A stretch of DNA of 64,000 bases. It comes from Lacrimispora sinapis (lineage in GTDB: Bacteria > Bacillota > Clostridia > Lachnospirales > Lachnospiraceae). The translations under genes were made by a program, and so were the position numbers. The notes under the pieces were generated by a model. The model ran no database searches and was not told the DNA's origin. It was given only the letters and a program-made list of their open reading frames with translations. Each line of letters begins with the position of its first letter. Positions within the stretch are counted from its first letter, which is position 1. This document shows positions 24,412 to 36,962 of the stretch, one piece after another. The stretch lies in assembly GCF_043633585.1 (NCBI RefSeq), contig NZ_CP141832.1, positions 3,038,001 through 3,102,000 on the forward strand, written 5' to 3'.

Positions 24412-24446
24412 CTTCGTGAACCATCAAATTAAAAATGTTAGTCAAA

Positions 24447-24477
24447 CGAAAAAGGCCTCCTTTACAGGAAGCCTTTC
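24447..24477 (-). terminator. First terminator of the rRNA/tRNA operon
   Basis: On the minus strand AAAGGC-T-TCC / GGA-G-GCCTTT has a 5-nt loop and T residues after it, 37 bp beyond the last tRNA. Confidence 0.75.
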
Positions 24478-24513
24478 TTTTTGCAAACCCTTATAAAATA
24501 AAGGTTTTCTGTA

Positions 24514-24587
24514 CGTGCGTGAGAAGATTCGAACTCCCGACACCTTGGTCCGTAGCCAAGTGCTCTATCCAGCTGAGCTACACACAC
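24514..24587 (-). tRNA. tRNA-Arg (anticodon ACG), last gene of the rrn operon
   Basis: 74 nt: acceptor GTGTGTG/CACGCAC, anticodon stem CTTGG/CCAAG around CTACGGA, T loop TTCGAAT. Confidence 0.93.
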
Positions 24588-24616
24588 ATATTCGATTACT
24601 TGCCTTATCAGGCAAA

Positions 24617-24702
24617 TGCCGGCGACCGGAATCGAACCGGTACGGGAGGTAAGTCCCGCAGGATTTTAAGTCCTGTGCGTCTGCCAGTTCCGCCACGCCG
24701 GC
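24617..24702 (-). tRNA. tRNA-Leu (anticodon TAA)
   Basis: 86 nt with the long variable arm of class II tRNAs. Acceptor GCCGGCG/CGCCGGC, anticodon loop CTTAAAA. Confidence 0.93.
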
Positions 24703-24725
24703 ATTCTCATGATTTCTCATGGAAA

Positions 24726-24798
24726 TGGGACCTATAGGGCTCGAACCTATGACCCTCTGCTTGTAAGGCAGATGCTCTCCCAGCTGAGCTAAGATCCC
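24726..24798 (-). tRNA. tRNA-Val (anticodon TAC)
   Basis: 73 nt: acceptor GGGATCT/AGGTCCC with wobble, anticodon stem TCTGC/GCAGA around CTTACAA. Confidence 0.92.
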
Positions 24799-24863
24799 AT
24801 AAATGTGACAGTAAGCCATTATGCTTACCTGCTGGTATTAAATAACTGTACTTTCATACAGAA

Positions 24864-24937
24864 CGACCCGGATGGGACTCGAACCCACGACCTCCGCCGT
24901 GACAGGGCGGCGCTCTAACCAACTGAGCCACCGGGCC
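24864..24937 (-). tRNA. tRNA-Asp (anticodon GTC)
   Basis: 74 nt: acceptor GGCCCGG/CCGGGTC, anticodon loop CTGTCAC, discriminator G. Confidence 0.93.
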
Positions 24938-24966
24938 AGATCATTAAATATTTAGTTCAGTGCTAG

Positions 24967-25040
24967 TGGACCTTCGGGGACTCGAACCCGGGACCGACCG
25001 GTTATGAGCCGGTTGCTCTAACCAACTGAGCTAAAGGTCC
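24967..25040 (-). tRNA. tRNA with anticodon CAT (Met, or Ile2 if lysidine-modified)
   Basis: 74 nt: acceptor GGACCTT/AAGGTCC, anticodon loop CTCATAA. It lacks initiator features (first pair is G-C). The sequence cannot fully separate elongator Met from a TilS-modified Ile-tRNA. The GGACCTTTAGCTC start resembles Firmicutes members of both groups. Confidence 0.9.
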
Positions 25041-25077
25041 TAAAATATTAATTTAATACATATATTTGGTCTATGAA

Positions 25078-25150
25078 AGCCGATGATCGGACTCGAACCG
25101 ATAACCTGCTGATTACAAATCAGCTGCTCTGCCAATTGAGCCACATCGGC
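25078..25150 (-). tRNA. tRNA-Thr (anticodon TGT)
   Basis: 73 nt: acceptor GCCGATG/CATCGGC, anticodon stem GCTGA/TCAGC around TTTGTAA. Confidence 0.93.
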
Positions 25151-25156
25151 ATTCAA

Positions 25157-25228
25157 TGACCCCAACGAGATTCGAACTCGTGTTACCGCCGTGAAAGGGC
25201 GATGTCTTAACCGCTTGACCATGGGGCC
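25157..25228 (-). tRNA. tRNA-Glu (anticodon TTC)
   Basis: 72 nt: acceptor GGCCCCA/TGGGGTC, anticodon loop CTTTCAC. Confidence 0.93.
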
Positions 25229-25275
25229 GTACTTTTGTTTCGTTATCCTCACAGCCTTCGCTTGAGTATCACGAA

Positions 25276-25348
25276 CTCCCCGAGTAGGACTTGAACCTAC
25301 GACCCAACGGTTAACAGCCGTTTGCTCTACCAACTGAGCTATCGAGGA
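25276..25348 (-). tRNA. tRNA-Asn (anticodon GTT)
   Basis: 73 nt: acceptor TCCTCGA/TCGGGGA, anticodon loop CTGTTAA. It is the first tRNA after 23S; about 90 bp separate them and contain no 5S gene. Confidence 0.93.
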
Positions 25349-25442
25349 TTATTGCATTGCTGCAATTACTGAGGCATATACCCTCAAAACCACACATTGT
25401 CTTATATCTTTCATCCGTTCTTCCTCTTACCTAAACCAACCT

Positions 25443-28332
<2,890 letters not shown>

Positions 28333-28660
28333 AATTCGATGTTCACCTGCGGGTGCGGGCTACTTATCTAAGATACATAGCGTTGTATCTCTGGTCTTAG
28401 GTTTGTTCGTTTATCGTACGTCACGATAATTGAACGAGTTTTGTTTGGTTACATCGTTCGATGTAACACCTCGGATGTCTTGATATTGTCTTTTTGCAAA
28501 GACTTTATCTAGATATATTTCAATATGTGGTTTTCAAGGTACATACTAATGATTGTTCATTCAGCAAAACTCACTTTCGTTTGTTAAGCTTCCTGAACGG
28601 CCTCACACTCAATTCAGCCTTCGCCTTTCGGCTCGTCTTTATGAAGTGGCTTTCGGCCAA
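28333..28660 (-). other. tRNA-Ala to 23S spacer of the rrn operon
   Basis: This 328-bp transcribed spacer carries AT-rich leader sequence and should contain the 23S processing stem. No gene or independent promoter is evident. Confidence 0.6.
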
Positions 28661-28733
28661 TGGAGATGGAGAGATTCGAACTCTTGACCCCCTGCTTGCA
28701 AGGCAGGTGCTCTCCCAACTGAGCTACACCCCC
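28661..28733 (-). tRNA. tRNA-Ala (anticodon TGC) in the rrn spacer
   Basis: 73 nt: acceptor GGGGGTG/CATCTCC with two wobble pairs, anticodon loop CTTGCAA. It lies between the 5S and 23S genes. Confidence 0.93.
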
Positions 28734-28741
28734 ATAAATAA

Positions 28742-28858
28742 TCTGGCACCCACCTGCTCTCCCATGCCGTTTCCAGCATAGTACCATCGGCCGCTTAAGT
28801 CTTAACCATCGTGTTCGAGATGGGAACGGGTGTTTCCCCTAAGCGCATCGGCACCAGA
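28742..28858 (-). rRNA. 5S ribosomal RNA, located between 16S and tRNA-Ala/23S
   Basis: About 117 nt with terminal stem TCTGGTGCC/GGTGCCAGA and the conserved CCGTTCCCATCTCGAACACG and GGGAGAGCAGGTGG blocks. It lies upstream of 23S in the operon, unlike the standard 16S-23S-5S order. Confidence 0.93.
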
Positions 28859-28889
28859 AATTTCGTGTCTTACTAGTAATGTGTGCACG

Positions 28890-28948
28890 ATTAGAAGTCA
28901 AAATGGGTGTTGTAAGCTTGCTTACATAATCACATTTTTATTTCTAAT
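28890..28948. repeat. Hairpin in the 16S-5S spacer
   Basis: The outer arms ATTAGAA/TTCTAAT, the middle AAATG/CATTT and the inner GTAAG-CTTG-CTTAC nest into one long imperfect stem. A further GTAATGTGT/ACACATTAC pair surrounds it (about 28877 and 29002). It is likely an RNase III processing stem. Confidence 0.5.
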
Positions 28949-29081
28949 TGTATAAGCGGCACAGCCGCGACCGAGTGAGTTTACTCACGAGGTTACACAT
29001 TACGTTTCTTGGTGTTTCCTTATTCAATTACTTCTTTGAAAACATAAGACTCAACAGTATATAAAACCCCTACTTTTTCTT

Positions 29082-30617
<1,536 letters not shown>

Positions 30618-30998
30618 TAAGCAAATAGTCTTTGAAAGCGGTCAGATATTTACCAGGAAGTCTGTTGGAAGCTCGCTTCCATAAGGACTTTCGGGTGAAT
30701 AGCTGAACATTTGCGAAGCAAATGGTAGCGAATGAAGCAAAGCTTCATGAGCGTACCGCTTGGACCTGCCAGTTTGTTCAATCCACGGTCAAAATCAACT
30801 AACTAGCTAACTTATTTCCCGTTTTACTTGTTGTTTGGTTCGTATACAATTGCTTGTATTCGTTCTGAATTTCTCATTCAAAGCTGTTCAAACACAGCTT
30901 ATTTATTAGAATTTTCAGGGTTTTACATACTGTTCAATCTTCTGTTTTCAAAGTGCTATGCATCTTAACGCGAAACTCTTGTTTCACCAAGATGCTGA
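30618..30998 (-). other. 16S rRNA leader between tRNA-Ser and 16S
   Basis: This 381-bp transcribed leader contains two tight hairpins, ATGAAGC-TTT-GCTTCAT and CATTTGC-TTC-GCAAATG (around 30708-30750), probably part of the 16S processing stem. No gene is visible. A weak -35/-10-like pair occurs near 30920-30950 and could be an internal promoter. Confidence 0.5.
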
Positions 30999-31087
30999 CG
31001 CAGAAGGAGGGATTTGAACCCTCGCGCCGCTATTAACGGCCTACTCCCTTTCCAGGGGAGCCCCTTCAGCCACTTGGGTACTTCTGC
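30999..31087 (-). tRNA. tRNA-Ser (anticodon GGA)
   Basis: 89 nt class II tRNA: acceptor GCAGAAG/CTTCTGC, anticodon loop CTGGAAA, long variable arm. It precedes 16S in the operon. Confidence 0.93.
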
Positions 31088-31130
31088 AGTAAGCTGATTC
31101 TATGTTTATATAGCGGCTAAAACCTGCCAA

Positions 31131-31216
31131 CGGAGAGGGTGGGATTCGAACCCACGCGCCCTTGCGGACAAACGGTTTTCAAGACCGCCTCGTTATGACC
31201 ACTTCGATACCTCTCC
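31131..31216 (-). tRNA. tRNA-Ser (anticodon TGA), first gene of the rrn operon
   Basis: 86 nt class II tRNA: acceptor GGAGAGG/CCTCTCC, anticodon loop CTTGAAA. Confidence 0.93.
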
Positions 31217-31230
31217 AAATGCGCTTTTAC

Positions 31231-31259
31231 ATTTTAATAGAAGTTTGTACTTTTGTCAA
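31231..31259 (-). promoter_or_regulatory. Promoter P2 of the tRNA-Ser/rrn operon
   Basis: TTGACA, 17-bp spacer, TAAAAT on the minus strand, ending 14 bp before tRNA-Ser(TGA). Confidence 0.8.
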
Positions 31260-31339
31260 GCACTTTATTCTATTTTTTCCAAATCCCTTGGAGACCGTTG
31301 TTGCCTGTTTTTGTTGATGCCATCAGAAGCAACTTGGAT

Positions 31340-31368
31340 AGTTTATCACTGTTTATTTGTTCTGTCAA
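31340..31368 (-). promoter_or_regulatory. Promoter P1 of the tRNA-Ser/rrn operon
   Basis: TTGACA, 17-bp spacer, TAAACT on the minus strand, 109 bp upstream of P2. Tandem promoters with perfect -35 boxes are typical of rRNA operons. Confidence 0.75.
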
Positions 31369-31405
31369 CATTTTTTTACATTTTTTTCAAATTATTTCTT
31401 TTTCC

Positions 31406-31672
31406 TTATAAATGCTCTAAAATACGTTGTTTTGCTTCCTCGGCTGTCTTAAACTTTTCTTCGGTCCCAACGATATAATAAACCGCATCTTCCCACGCCT
31501 TTACCGGATATTCAGCAGCCGGGATTTGAGCTACTGCAAAACGGCAGCGATCTTTAAATACACAGCCCCGCAAATCTGACAGGTACATACAACCGGACTC
31601 TGCAGCAATCCGGTCCAAAAGCCCAGCTTTCCTATCCTGGTCGTTCTTTCTCCTGTTTTCTCCAGTCTTCAT
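31406..31672 (-). CDS. Small hypothetical protein
   Basis: 88 residues, not recognised. A charged N-terminal tail (about 1-20) precedes a compact region with three cysteines (SGCMYLSDLRGCVFKDRC) and an alpha-rich acidic end (GTEEKFKTAEEAKQRILEHL). No signal peptide or membrane segment. The ribosome site is weak, and a start at an internal Met is possible. It lies just upstream of the rrn promoters on the same strand. Confidence 0.6.
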   Translation of the reverse strand: MKTGENRRKNDQDRKAGLLDRIAAESGCMYLSDLRGCVFKDRCRFAVAQIPAAEYPVKAWEDAVYYIVGTEEKFKTAEEAKQRILEHL

Positions 31673-31725
31673 CTACCGTACCTACTTCCCTTCTTCTCAT
31701 CTGATGCAGCAGCTGATCATACTCA

Positions 31726-31767
31726 ATAACCATGCAAACCTTATCCAGTAATTTTTAGCATGGTTAT
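31726..31767. repeat. 10-bp inverted repeat between divergent genes
   Basis: ATAACCATGC / GCATGGTTAT form a perfect stem around 22 bp. Nearby ATTGCAT/ATGCAAT half-sites (31815-31865) could be targets of the XRE regulator encoded at 31890. Confidence 0.4.
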
Positions 31768-31889
31768 ACATTAAATACTTTATATAACTAATAATATTGT
31801 AACGAATGCAACATGTCAAGTGATGGATTGCATTATTTACCACACATATTTCATTTAATGCAATACTATGGAATCAGGAGGAGTTGCCC

Positions 31890-32216
31890 ATGTATATTGA
31901 TTTTAATTTTTCAAAACGCCTCTCAGAGCTGAGAACTCAGAAAGGCGTATCCGCACGTGATATGAGCCTGTCTCTGGGACAGAACCCCACATATATTCAC
32001 AAAATAGAAAATGGAATCGCTCTTCCTTCTATGATGGGTTTTTTCTATATATGCGAATATCTGAATATTGAGCCAGCCGATTTTTTCTCCCACAACGTAA
32101 ACAGTCCGGCAAAATTAAAAGAACTGATGGAGGATGCACAGCATTTGAACCGTGAGCAGCTTGAACATCTGCATCTGATTGTAAAGGATCTTTTAAAATC
32201 AGGAGGGAAAAAATAA
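31890..32216 (+). CDS. XRE-family helix-turn-helix regulator
   Basis: 108 residues. An N-terminal HTH_3 domain (FSKRLSELRTQKGVSARDMS, LSLGQNPTYIHKIENGIALP) is followed by EYLNIEPADFF and a C-terminal helical region (LKELMEDAQHLNREQLEHLH). The ATG at 31890 follows AGGAGGAG at 6 bp; the frame's earlier TTG lies within that site. It is monocistronic with its own terminator. The target is unknown; autoregulation through the short repeats upstream is plausible. Confidence 0.85.
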   Translation: MYIDFNFSKRLSELRTQKGVSARDMSLSLGQNPTYIHKIENGIALPSMMGFFYICEYLNIEPADFFSHNVNSPAKLKELMEDAQHLNREQLEHLHLIVKDLLKSGGKK

Positions 32217-32254
32217 AAAGGAAGCTGCGCTTACAGCATTCCTTTTATTTTTTC
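32216..32254 (+). terminator. Terminator of the XRE gene
   Basis: AAAAGGAA-GCTG / CAGC-A-TTCCTTTT with a 6-nt loop, followed by ATTTTTT. It overlaps the end of the convergent ispD and may serve both strands. Confidence 0.75.
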
Positions 32255-32958
32255 CCATAAATTCTGTTTAACAATACTTCGGCTATCTCCATATCTTCTG
32301 GTGTGGTTACCTTTATATTGGTATAATCACCCCGGATCAGCTTTACTTTTTCCCGGGTCATGGTTTCTACTACCATTGCATCATCCGTTATCCCTTCCTG
32401 AAATGATTCCGATGACAGGAGCTTTTTATAAGCATTGAAAACAAGTTCATATTCAAACGCCTGGGGAGTCTGGATTTGCCATAAGCGGGTTCTGTCAGGT
32501 GTTATGTGGGCATATTCATTTTCGTCAGAGATCTTAATGGTATCCTTTACAGGCATACCAACCACGCAGGCTTTGTGTTTCATAGCTCCCTTTATAGCAT
32601 CTTCGATGATTTCACCGGTGATACAGGGTCTTGCTCCATCATGAATCAGGACATAGTCACAGTCTGAGACTGCTTTAAGTCCTTCATAGACGGAATGGTA
32701 CCGTTCTTTTCCGCCTTTGGTCACAGCTTTAACCTTGGAAAAACCAAACCGTTCGACGATCTCTTTTTGGCAGTAATCGGTTTCTCCGGGACCGGTTACC
32801 AGTATGATATCATCAATGGTGCTGGTTTCAAAGGCTTTTATTGCATAATACAGCATGGGCTTTCCAAGGAGTTCAAGATACTGTTTGTGTACCTGGCTTC
32901 CCATGCGCGTGCCTTTTCCTGCTGCCAGGATGACAGCGGCTGATCGTCCCATGAGCAT
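32245..32958 (-). CDS. ispD: 2-C-methyl-D-erythritol 4-phosphate cytidylyltransferase
   Basis: 237 residues. It forms CDP-methylerythritol in the MEP isoprenoid pathway. The CTP-binding loop AAGKGTRMG (about residue 12), HDGARPC, TPQAF and the TDDA motif are all visible. It follows tsaD directly (ATG right after the tsaD TAG). A second Met two codons later fits the AAAGG site slightly better. It is last in the rnz-tsaD-ispD unit. Confidence 0.95.
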   Translation of the reverse strand: MLMGRSAAVILAAGKGTRMGSQVHKQYLELLGKPMLYYAIKAFETSTIDDIILVTGPGETDYCQKEIVERFGFSKVKAVTKGGKERYHSVYEGLKAVSDCDYVLIHDGARPCITGEIIEDAIKGAMKHKACVVGMPVKDTIKISDENEYAHITPDRTRLWQIQTPQAFEYELVFNAYKKLLSSESFQEGITDDAMVVETMTREKVKLIRGDYTNIKVTTPEDMEIAEVLLNRIYGKK

Positions 32959-34002
32959 CTACCTTTCCCCCAGCTTCAGGTTGGGAACAGCATTTAACTC
33001 CCAGCCCGCTCTGGCCCCGTTGATGTATTCGTAGTAGGCTGCTGTGCCGATCATAGCTGCATTATCGGTGCAGTAGATGGGAGATGGATAATAAAATGCC
33101 ATGCCCTCTTTTTTGCAGGCGTGCTTCATCCCTTCCCGCAATGCGGAGTTGGAAGCAACACCTCCTGCAATGGCAATCTTTTTAAAGCCGTATTCTTTAG
33201 CTGCTTCTATGGTGTGGCTTACCAGTACATCCACAACCGCATTCTGAAAAGAGGCGGCCAAGTCCGGCACATCAATCTCTTCTCCAAGCATCCGGGCGTG
33301 ATTGATATGGTTTAAAACTGCTGATTTTAATCCGCTGAAGCTGAAATCATAAATGCTCCCCTCCACCTTTGCCCTGGGGAACTTTATGGCGTGGGGATTC
33401 CCTTCTTTCGCGGCCTTGTCGATCTTTGGACCTCCTGGATAACCGAGACCAACGGCTCTTGCCACCTTGTCAAAGGCTTCTCCTGCCGCATCATCTCTGG
33501 TGCGTCCCAGTATCTCAAACTCCCCGTAATCTTTGACTATAACCAGATGCGTGTGGCCTCCGGAAACAATGAGACAAAGAAACGGCGGTTCCAGATCGGG
33601 ATGTTCAATAAAATTAGCGGATACATGTCCCTCAATATGATGAACACCCACCAAAGGCTTTTTCGCCGCATAAGCAATGGCCTTTGCTTCTGCAACACCT
33701 ACAAGAAGTGCTCCCACCAGTCCAGGACCGTAAGTGACACCTATGGCGTCAATGTCAGAAAGACTCTTTCCTGCTTCCAAAAGGGCGGCTTCTATTACCT
33801 GATTTATTTTTTCTATGTGTTTTCTTGAAGCGATTTCCGGAACGACACCTCCATATAACGTATGGAGAGCAATCTGAGAGGATATTACATTTGATAAAAC
33901 CTCCCGTCCGTTCTTCACCACGGCTGCTGCCGTCTCATCACAGGAACTTTCAATTGCAAGTATATATACGTCTTCCTCTGTATGATTCTTCTTCATTTCC
34001 AT
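32959..34002 (-). CDS. tsaD: tRNA N6-threonylcarbamoyladenosine synthase subunit TsaD
   Basis: 347 residues from ATG 34002 (GAGG 9 bp upstream, inside the rnz end). TsaD (Kae1/Gcp) transfers threonylcarbamoyl to A37 of ANN-decoding tRNAs with TsaB and TsaE, both encoded at 35.8-37 kb. ASKHA motifs: AIESSCDETAAAV, metal-binding VHHIEGH, SGGHTHLV and AGGVASNSALR. The frame extends to 34044 but overlaps rnz. Confidence 0.96.
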   Translation of the reverse strand: MEMKKNHTEEDVYILAIESSCDETAAAVVKNGREVLSNVISSQIALHTLYGGVVPEIASRKHIEKINQVIEAALLEAGKSLSDIDAIGVTYGPGLVGALLVGVAEAKAIAYAAKKPLVGVHHIEGHVSANFIEHPDLEPPFLCLIVSGGHTHLVIVKDYGEFEILGRTRDDAAGEAFDKVARAVGLGYPGGPKIDKAAKEGNPHAIKFPRAKVEGSIYDFSFSGLKSAVLNHINHARMLGEEIDVPDLAASFQNAVVDVLVSHTIEAAKEYGFKKIAIAGGVASNSALREGMKHACKKEGMAFYYPSPIYCTDNAAMIGTAAYYEYINGARAGWELNAVPNLKLGER

Positions 34003-34006
34003 TCTC

Positions 34007-34918
34007 TCATTCCTCATCAAATTCCAGCTCTGCTGTCCAGGCATCTCTGGCCGCTTTGGCTCTCGGAAATATCTCCCGGACTTTATCCATATATTCCTCT
34101 GGTCTGGTAAGTGAGGGGCTGTAATGAGTCAGCCACATCTGTTTGGGCTGAGCTTCTTTTGCCAGTTTGGCTGCTTCATAAAATGTCATATGCTTATATT
34201 CTCTGGCCTTCGCTTCTTTTCCGTCTTCTCCGTACATGCCTTCGCAGATAAAAAGATCCGCCTCCTTTGCATATTCCGCAATTACAGGAACCGGTCTTGT
34301 GTCCGTACAGTAGGTAACTTTAAGTCCACGTCTGGGCGGTCCTAAAACCATATCCGGAGTTAAAGTCCTCTCTCCGTCCTCAACCGTCTCCCCCTTTTGA
34401 AGGCGGTTCCAGAATTTCTGGGGTATCCCGGATTCCTTGGCCCGGTCTACATCAAAACGGCCTGTCCTTGGGATGGAAATGGAGTAGCCATAACAAACCA
34501 CATTATGATTTACCCGGTAAGCATCGATCACATAGGGGCCGATGTTCCTCTGTTCCCGGTTTTCCGTAAGTTCTATAAACTTTAATTCAAAAGGAAGCTC
34601 CGGCGCAATGGTGCGCAGTGCTCCTACCACACGTTCCAGACCCTTGGGACCGATGAGAGTCAGGGGTTGTGTCCTTTCTGCATTGCCCATGGTCAAAAGA
34701 AGTCCCGGCAGTCCGCTGATATGATCCGCATGATAATGGGTAAAGCAAATAATATCTATAGGCTTGGGGCTCCAGCCTTTTTCCTTTAACGCAATCTGGG
34801 TTCCTTCTCCGCAGTCAATGAGAAGACTGCTTCCATCACACCTTGCCATCATGGCTGTGAGCCAGCGATATGGCAGAGGCATCATTCCTCCGGTTCCCAG
34901 CAAACATATATCCAACAT
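34007..34918 (-). CDS. rnz: Ribonuclease Z (tRNA 3' endonuclease)
   Basis: 303 residues, full-length short-form RNase Z of the metallo-beta-lactamase fold. FTHYHADHISG is the HxHxDH zinc motif; CGEGTQ, the exosite region (about 150-175) and LTHYSP near the C-terminus complete the site. It removes 3' trailers from tRNA precursors lacking CCA, which fits the tRNAs in this window. GAGGAA lies 5 bp before the ATG. It is first in the operon with tsaD and ispD. Confidence 0.95.
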   Translation of the reverse strand: MLDICLLGTGGMMPLPYRWLTAMMARCDGSSLLIDCGEGTQIALKEKGWSPKPIDIICFTHYHADHISGLPGLLLTMGNAERTQPLTLIGPKGLERVVGALRTIAPELPFELKFIELTENREQRNIGPYVIDAYRVNHNVVCYGYSISIPRTGRFDVDRAKESGIPQKFWNRLQKGETVEDGERTLTPDMVLGPPRRGLKVTYCTDTRPVPVIAEYAKEADLFICEGMYGEDGKEAKAREYKHMTFYEAAKLAKEAQPKQMWLTHYSPSLTRPEEYMDKVREIFPRAKAARDAWTAELEFDEE

Positions 34919-34950
34919 AAAATTTCCTCACTTTTGCTTCAATCAATGAA

Positions 34951-34973
34951 TGGCGGTCTTAAAACCGCCTCAT
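34951..34973 (-). terminator. Short hairpin before the rnz operon
   Basis: GGCGGT-TTTAAG-ACCGCC without a clear T run. It could end transcription from the small CxxC protein gene. Confidence 0.35.
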
Positions 34974-35006
34974 AAAATCATAACACAAAGGAGAGGCAAT
35001 TAGCAA

Positions 35007-35249
35007 CTATAAATATTCTAGCTGATCTTCCACTTCCACTGGTATTTTAAATTCCATAACCATGGCATCATAACAGTTTTCACATAAATCAAAATGATGG
35101 ATCTCCCCATCTTTCTCTGAAAAGAAGTCCCAGCCGTGATTGATACTTATCACTCCTTCTCTGGCAACGCCTTCTGACACAATAATTTTTTTGCCGCAAC
35201 AGTTACAAACAACTGTTTCAAGCTGACCGCCATTTTTGTACTTTCTCAT
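35007..35249 (-). CDS. Small CxxC zinc-ribbon-like protein
   Basis: 80 residues with two cysteine pairs, VCNCCGKKI (about 15-22) and LCENCYDAMV (about 56-65), which could bind one zinc. The rest is acidic (PVEVEDQLEYL end). No known function. ATG 35249 follows AAAGGTGAG at 6 bp; the upstream in-frame extension to 35315 has no ribosome site. Confidence 0.75.
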   Translation of the reverse strand: MRKYKNGGQLETVVCNCCGKKIIVSEGVAREGVISINHGWDFFSEKDGEIHHFDLCENCYDAMVMEFKIPVEVEDQLEYL

Positions 35250-35320
35250 CTTACTCTCACCTTTCCTTTTTCGCACTTTCCAGATCCGCCCTGATTTTAT
35301 ACCGTTTAAACGCAAGATAG

Positions 35321-35348
35321 AAAAAAGGGCATCCTAACTGGATACCCC
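35321..35348 (-). terminator. Terminator of the tex-tsaE-tsaB-rimI unit
   Basis: On the minus strand GGG-G-TATCC / GGATGCCC is followed by TTTTTT, 45 bp beyond rimI. Confidence 0.75.
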
Positions 35349-35392
35349 TACATTATAAACGGTGTTTTCCCTTATTTTTAGTGGTAAATGTT

Positions 35393-35827
35393 TCATATCC
35401 TGCTGCACCACATAATTACGGCGTTTTCACATGGATTCTGGTAGTAATTTTTCCGGACGCTCTCTTCGGAAAAACCATAGGATTTATAAAGGTTTCTGGC
35501 GATTTTATTGCTTTCCCGGACTTCCAAAAACATGGTTTTTACAGACTTTTTTCTGGAATATTCCACCACCTGGTCCATAAGTTTCTTCGCAAGTCCCCTC
35601 CCCCGGAAACCAGGTAAAAGGGCGATTCGGAGAAGTTCTCCTTCTCCGGCTATGATACGGAAAACACAGTATCCAACTATTTTCTCATCCACTGGGAGAA
35701 CAAGCCAGGTATCCAGGCTGCTGTTTACCCCTTCTTTTATGGAATCCAAAGACCATGGGTCTGTAAAACAGAGTTCTTCTGCCTTTGATACCAACAGGAC
35801 ATCTTCCGCCCTCATCTCACGAACCAT
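35393..35827 (-). CDS. rimI: Ribosomal-protein-S18-alanine N-acetyltransferase
   Basis: 144 residues, a GNAT fold with the acetyl-CoA loop LPGFRGRGLAKKLM, preceded by LLRIAL and followed by FLEVRESNKIARNLYKSYGF, all typical of RimI. The tsaB-rimI pairing is conserved across Firmicutes. It overlaps the 3' end of tsaB by 11 bp, implying coupling. The true substrate in this lineage is not certain. Confidence 0.9.
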   Translation of the reverse strand: MVREMRAEDVLLVSKAEELCFTDPWSLDSIKEGVNSSLDTWLVLPVDEKIVGYCVFRIIAGEGELLRIALLPGFRGRGLAKKLMDQVVEYSRKKSVKTMFLEVRESNKIARNLYKSYGFSEESVRKNYYQNPCENAVIMWCSRI

Positions 35828-36536
35828 GGAGTTCTCCTTTTGCTTCCTGTTCTTCCCGTTCCCGCTCTGCCTGCGGTTTTCTTAAATAATCGGGGGCATG
35901 CTCCGCAGCTTCCACAATTCTGCCGTCTTCATAGTACAGACTTCCAAGCGCCGCAACGGCAGCACCTCTCTGCCGGTTTAAATGGGCAGGGGCGAAGGAA
36001 AATGGAACCGTCATCAATTCTTCTATCTGTTTTTTGTATACAGGTACTCCGTCGCCCAGGAATATCACGGTTTCTCCTGTTTGATTTAACTCCCTGATCA
36101 AATCTTTCACGTCCATGGCACAGGATTCTTTTATTACGGAAAATCCATCTCTGTTATCATAGATTCCGGTATAGACCTGATCTCTTCTGGCATCCATAAT
36201 GGGGCAGACAATGCTGGTACAGCCGTAAAGATTATAGGCCATGGCATCTACTGTGGGTACGGAGACCAGGGGCTTATGAAGAGCAAGCCCCAGGCCTTTT
36301 CCAGTGGCAGAGCCGATTCTCAGCCCGGTAAATGAACCAGGGCCTGCCGAAACAGCAATGGCATCAATGGTATCCAAATCAAAATCTACCATAGTAACGA
36401 TCTCATCAAGCATGGGAAGGAGAGTCTGGGAATGGGTCTTCTTAAAATTAACGGTGTATTCGGCTGTCACCACCTGATCCGTCACAATGGCTACGGAAGC
36501 TACCAGAGACGAACTTTCGATTCCAAGTATGTTCAT
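35817..36536 (-). CDS. tsaB: t6A biosynthesis subunit TsaB
   Basis: 239 residues, an ASKHA-fold pseudo-enzyme that dimerises with TsaD. Visible features are the N-terminal NILGIESSSLVASVAI, SAGPGSFTGLRIG and CPIMDARRDQVY. Its start follows the tsaE stop directly. The partner tsaD is in the neighbouring operon. Confidence 0.94.
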   Translation of the reverse strand: MNILGIESSSLVASVAIVTDQVVTAEYTVNFKKTHSQTLLPMLDEIVTMVDFDLDTIDAIAVSAGPGSFTGLRIGSATGKGLGLALHKPLVSVPTVDAMAYNLYGCTSIVCPIMDARRDQVYTGIYDNRDGFSVIKESCAMDVKDLIRELNQTGETVIFLGDGVPVYKKQIEELMTVPFSFAPAHLNRQRGAAVAALGSLYYEDGRIVEAAEHAPDYLRKPQAEREREEQEAKGELHGS

Positions 36537-36962
36537 TTATATTCCCTCCACGGTTATTTTTCTATAATCAAACCCTTTTTCCAGATCTTTTTCTATGGTT
36601 ACGGAGATAACAGAATCGGGAAGTATTTCTTTAACCAGTTCCGACCATTCAATCAGAGTGACTCCGTCGCCATAAAAGCAGTCTTCGTAACCAATCTCCT
36701 CCATCTCGCTCACATCTCCGATCCGGTACACATCAAAATGATATAACGGCAGACGCCCGTCATCATACTGCTGGACAATCGTAAAGGTGGGACTGTTTAC
36801 CGCTTCTTTTATACCAAGACCAGATGCAAAGCCCTGAGTAAAAACGGTTTTTCCCACTCCAAGATCTCCGTTTAAGCAGTATACCGAAGAAGACACTGCT
36901 TCTTGTCCCAGTTTCTTTCCCAGTTCAAAGGTATCTTCTGGTTTCCAGCTTTCTATTACCAT
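36537..36962 (-). CDS. tsaE: t6A biosynthesis ATPase TsaE
   Basis: 141 residues, the P-loop ATPase of the t6A complex. Walker A GDLGVGKT, the SPTF motif (VNSPTFTIVQQY) and the YHFDVYRI / EWSE blocks are present. It sits between tex and tsaB with short gaps. Confidence 0.95.
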   Translation of the reverse strand: MVIESWKPEDTFELGKKLGQEAVSSSVYCLNGDLGVGKTVFTQGFASGLGIKEAVNSPTFTIVQQYDDGRLPLYHFDVYRIGDVSEMEEIGYEDCFYGDGVTLIEWSELVKEILPDSVISVTIEKDLEKGFDYRKITVEGI

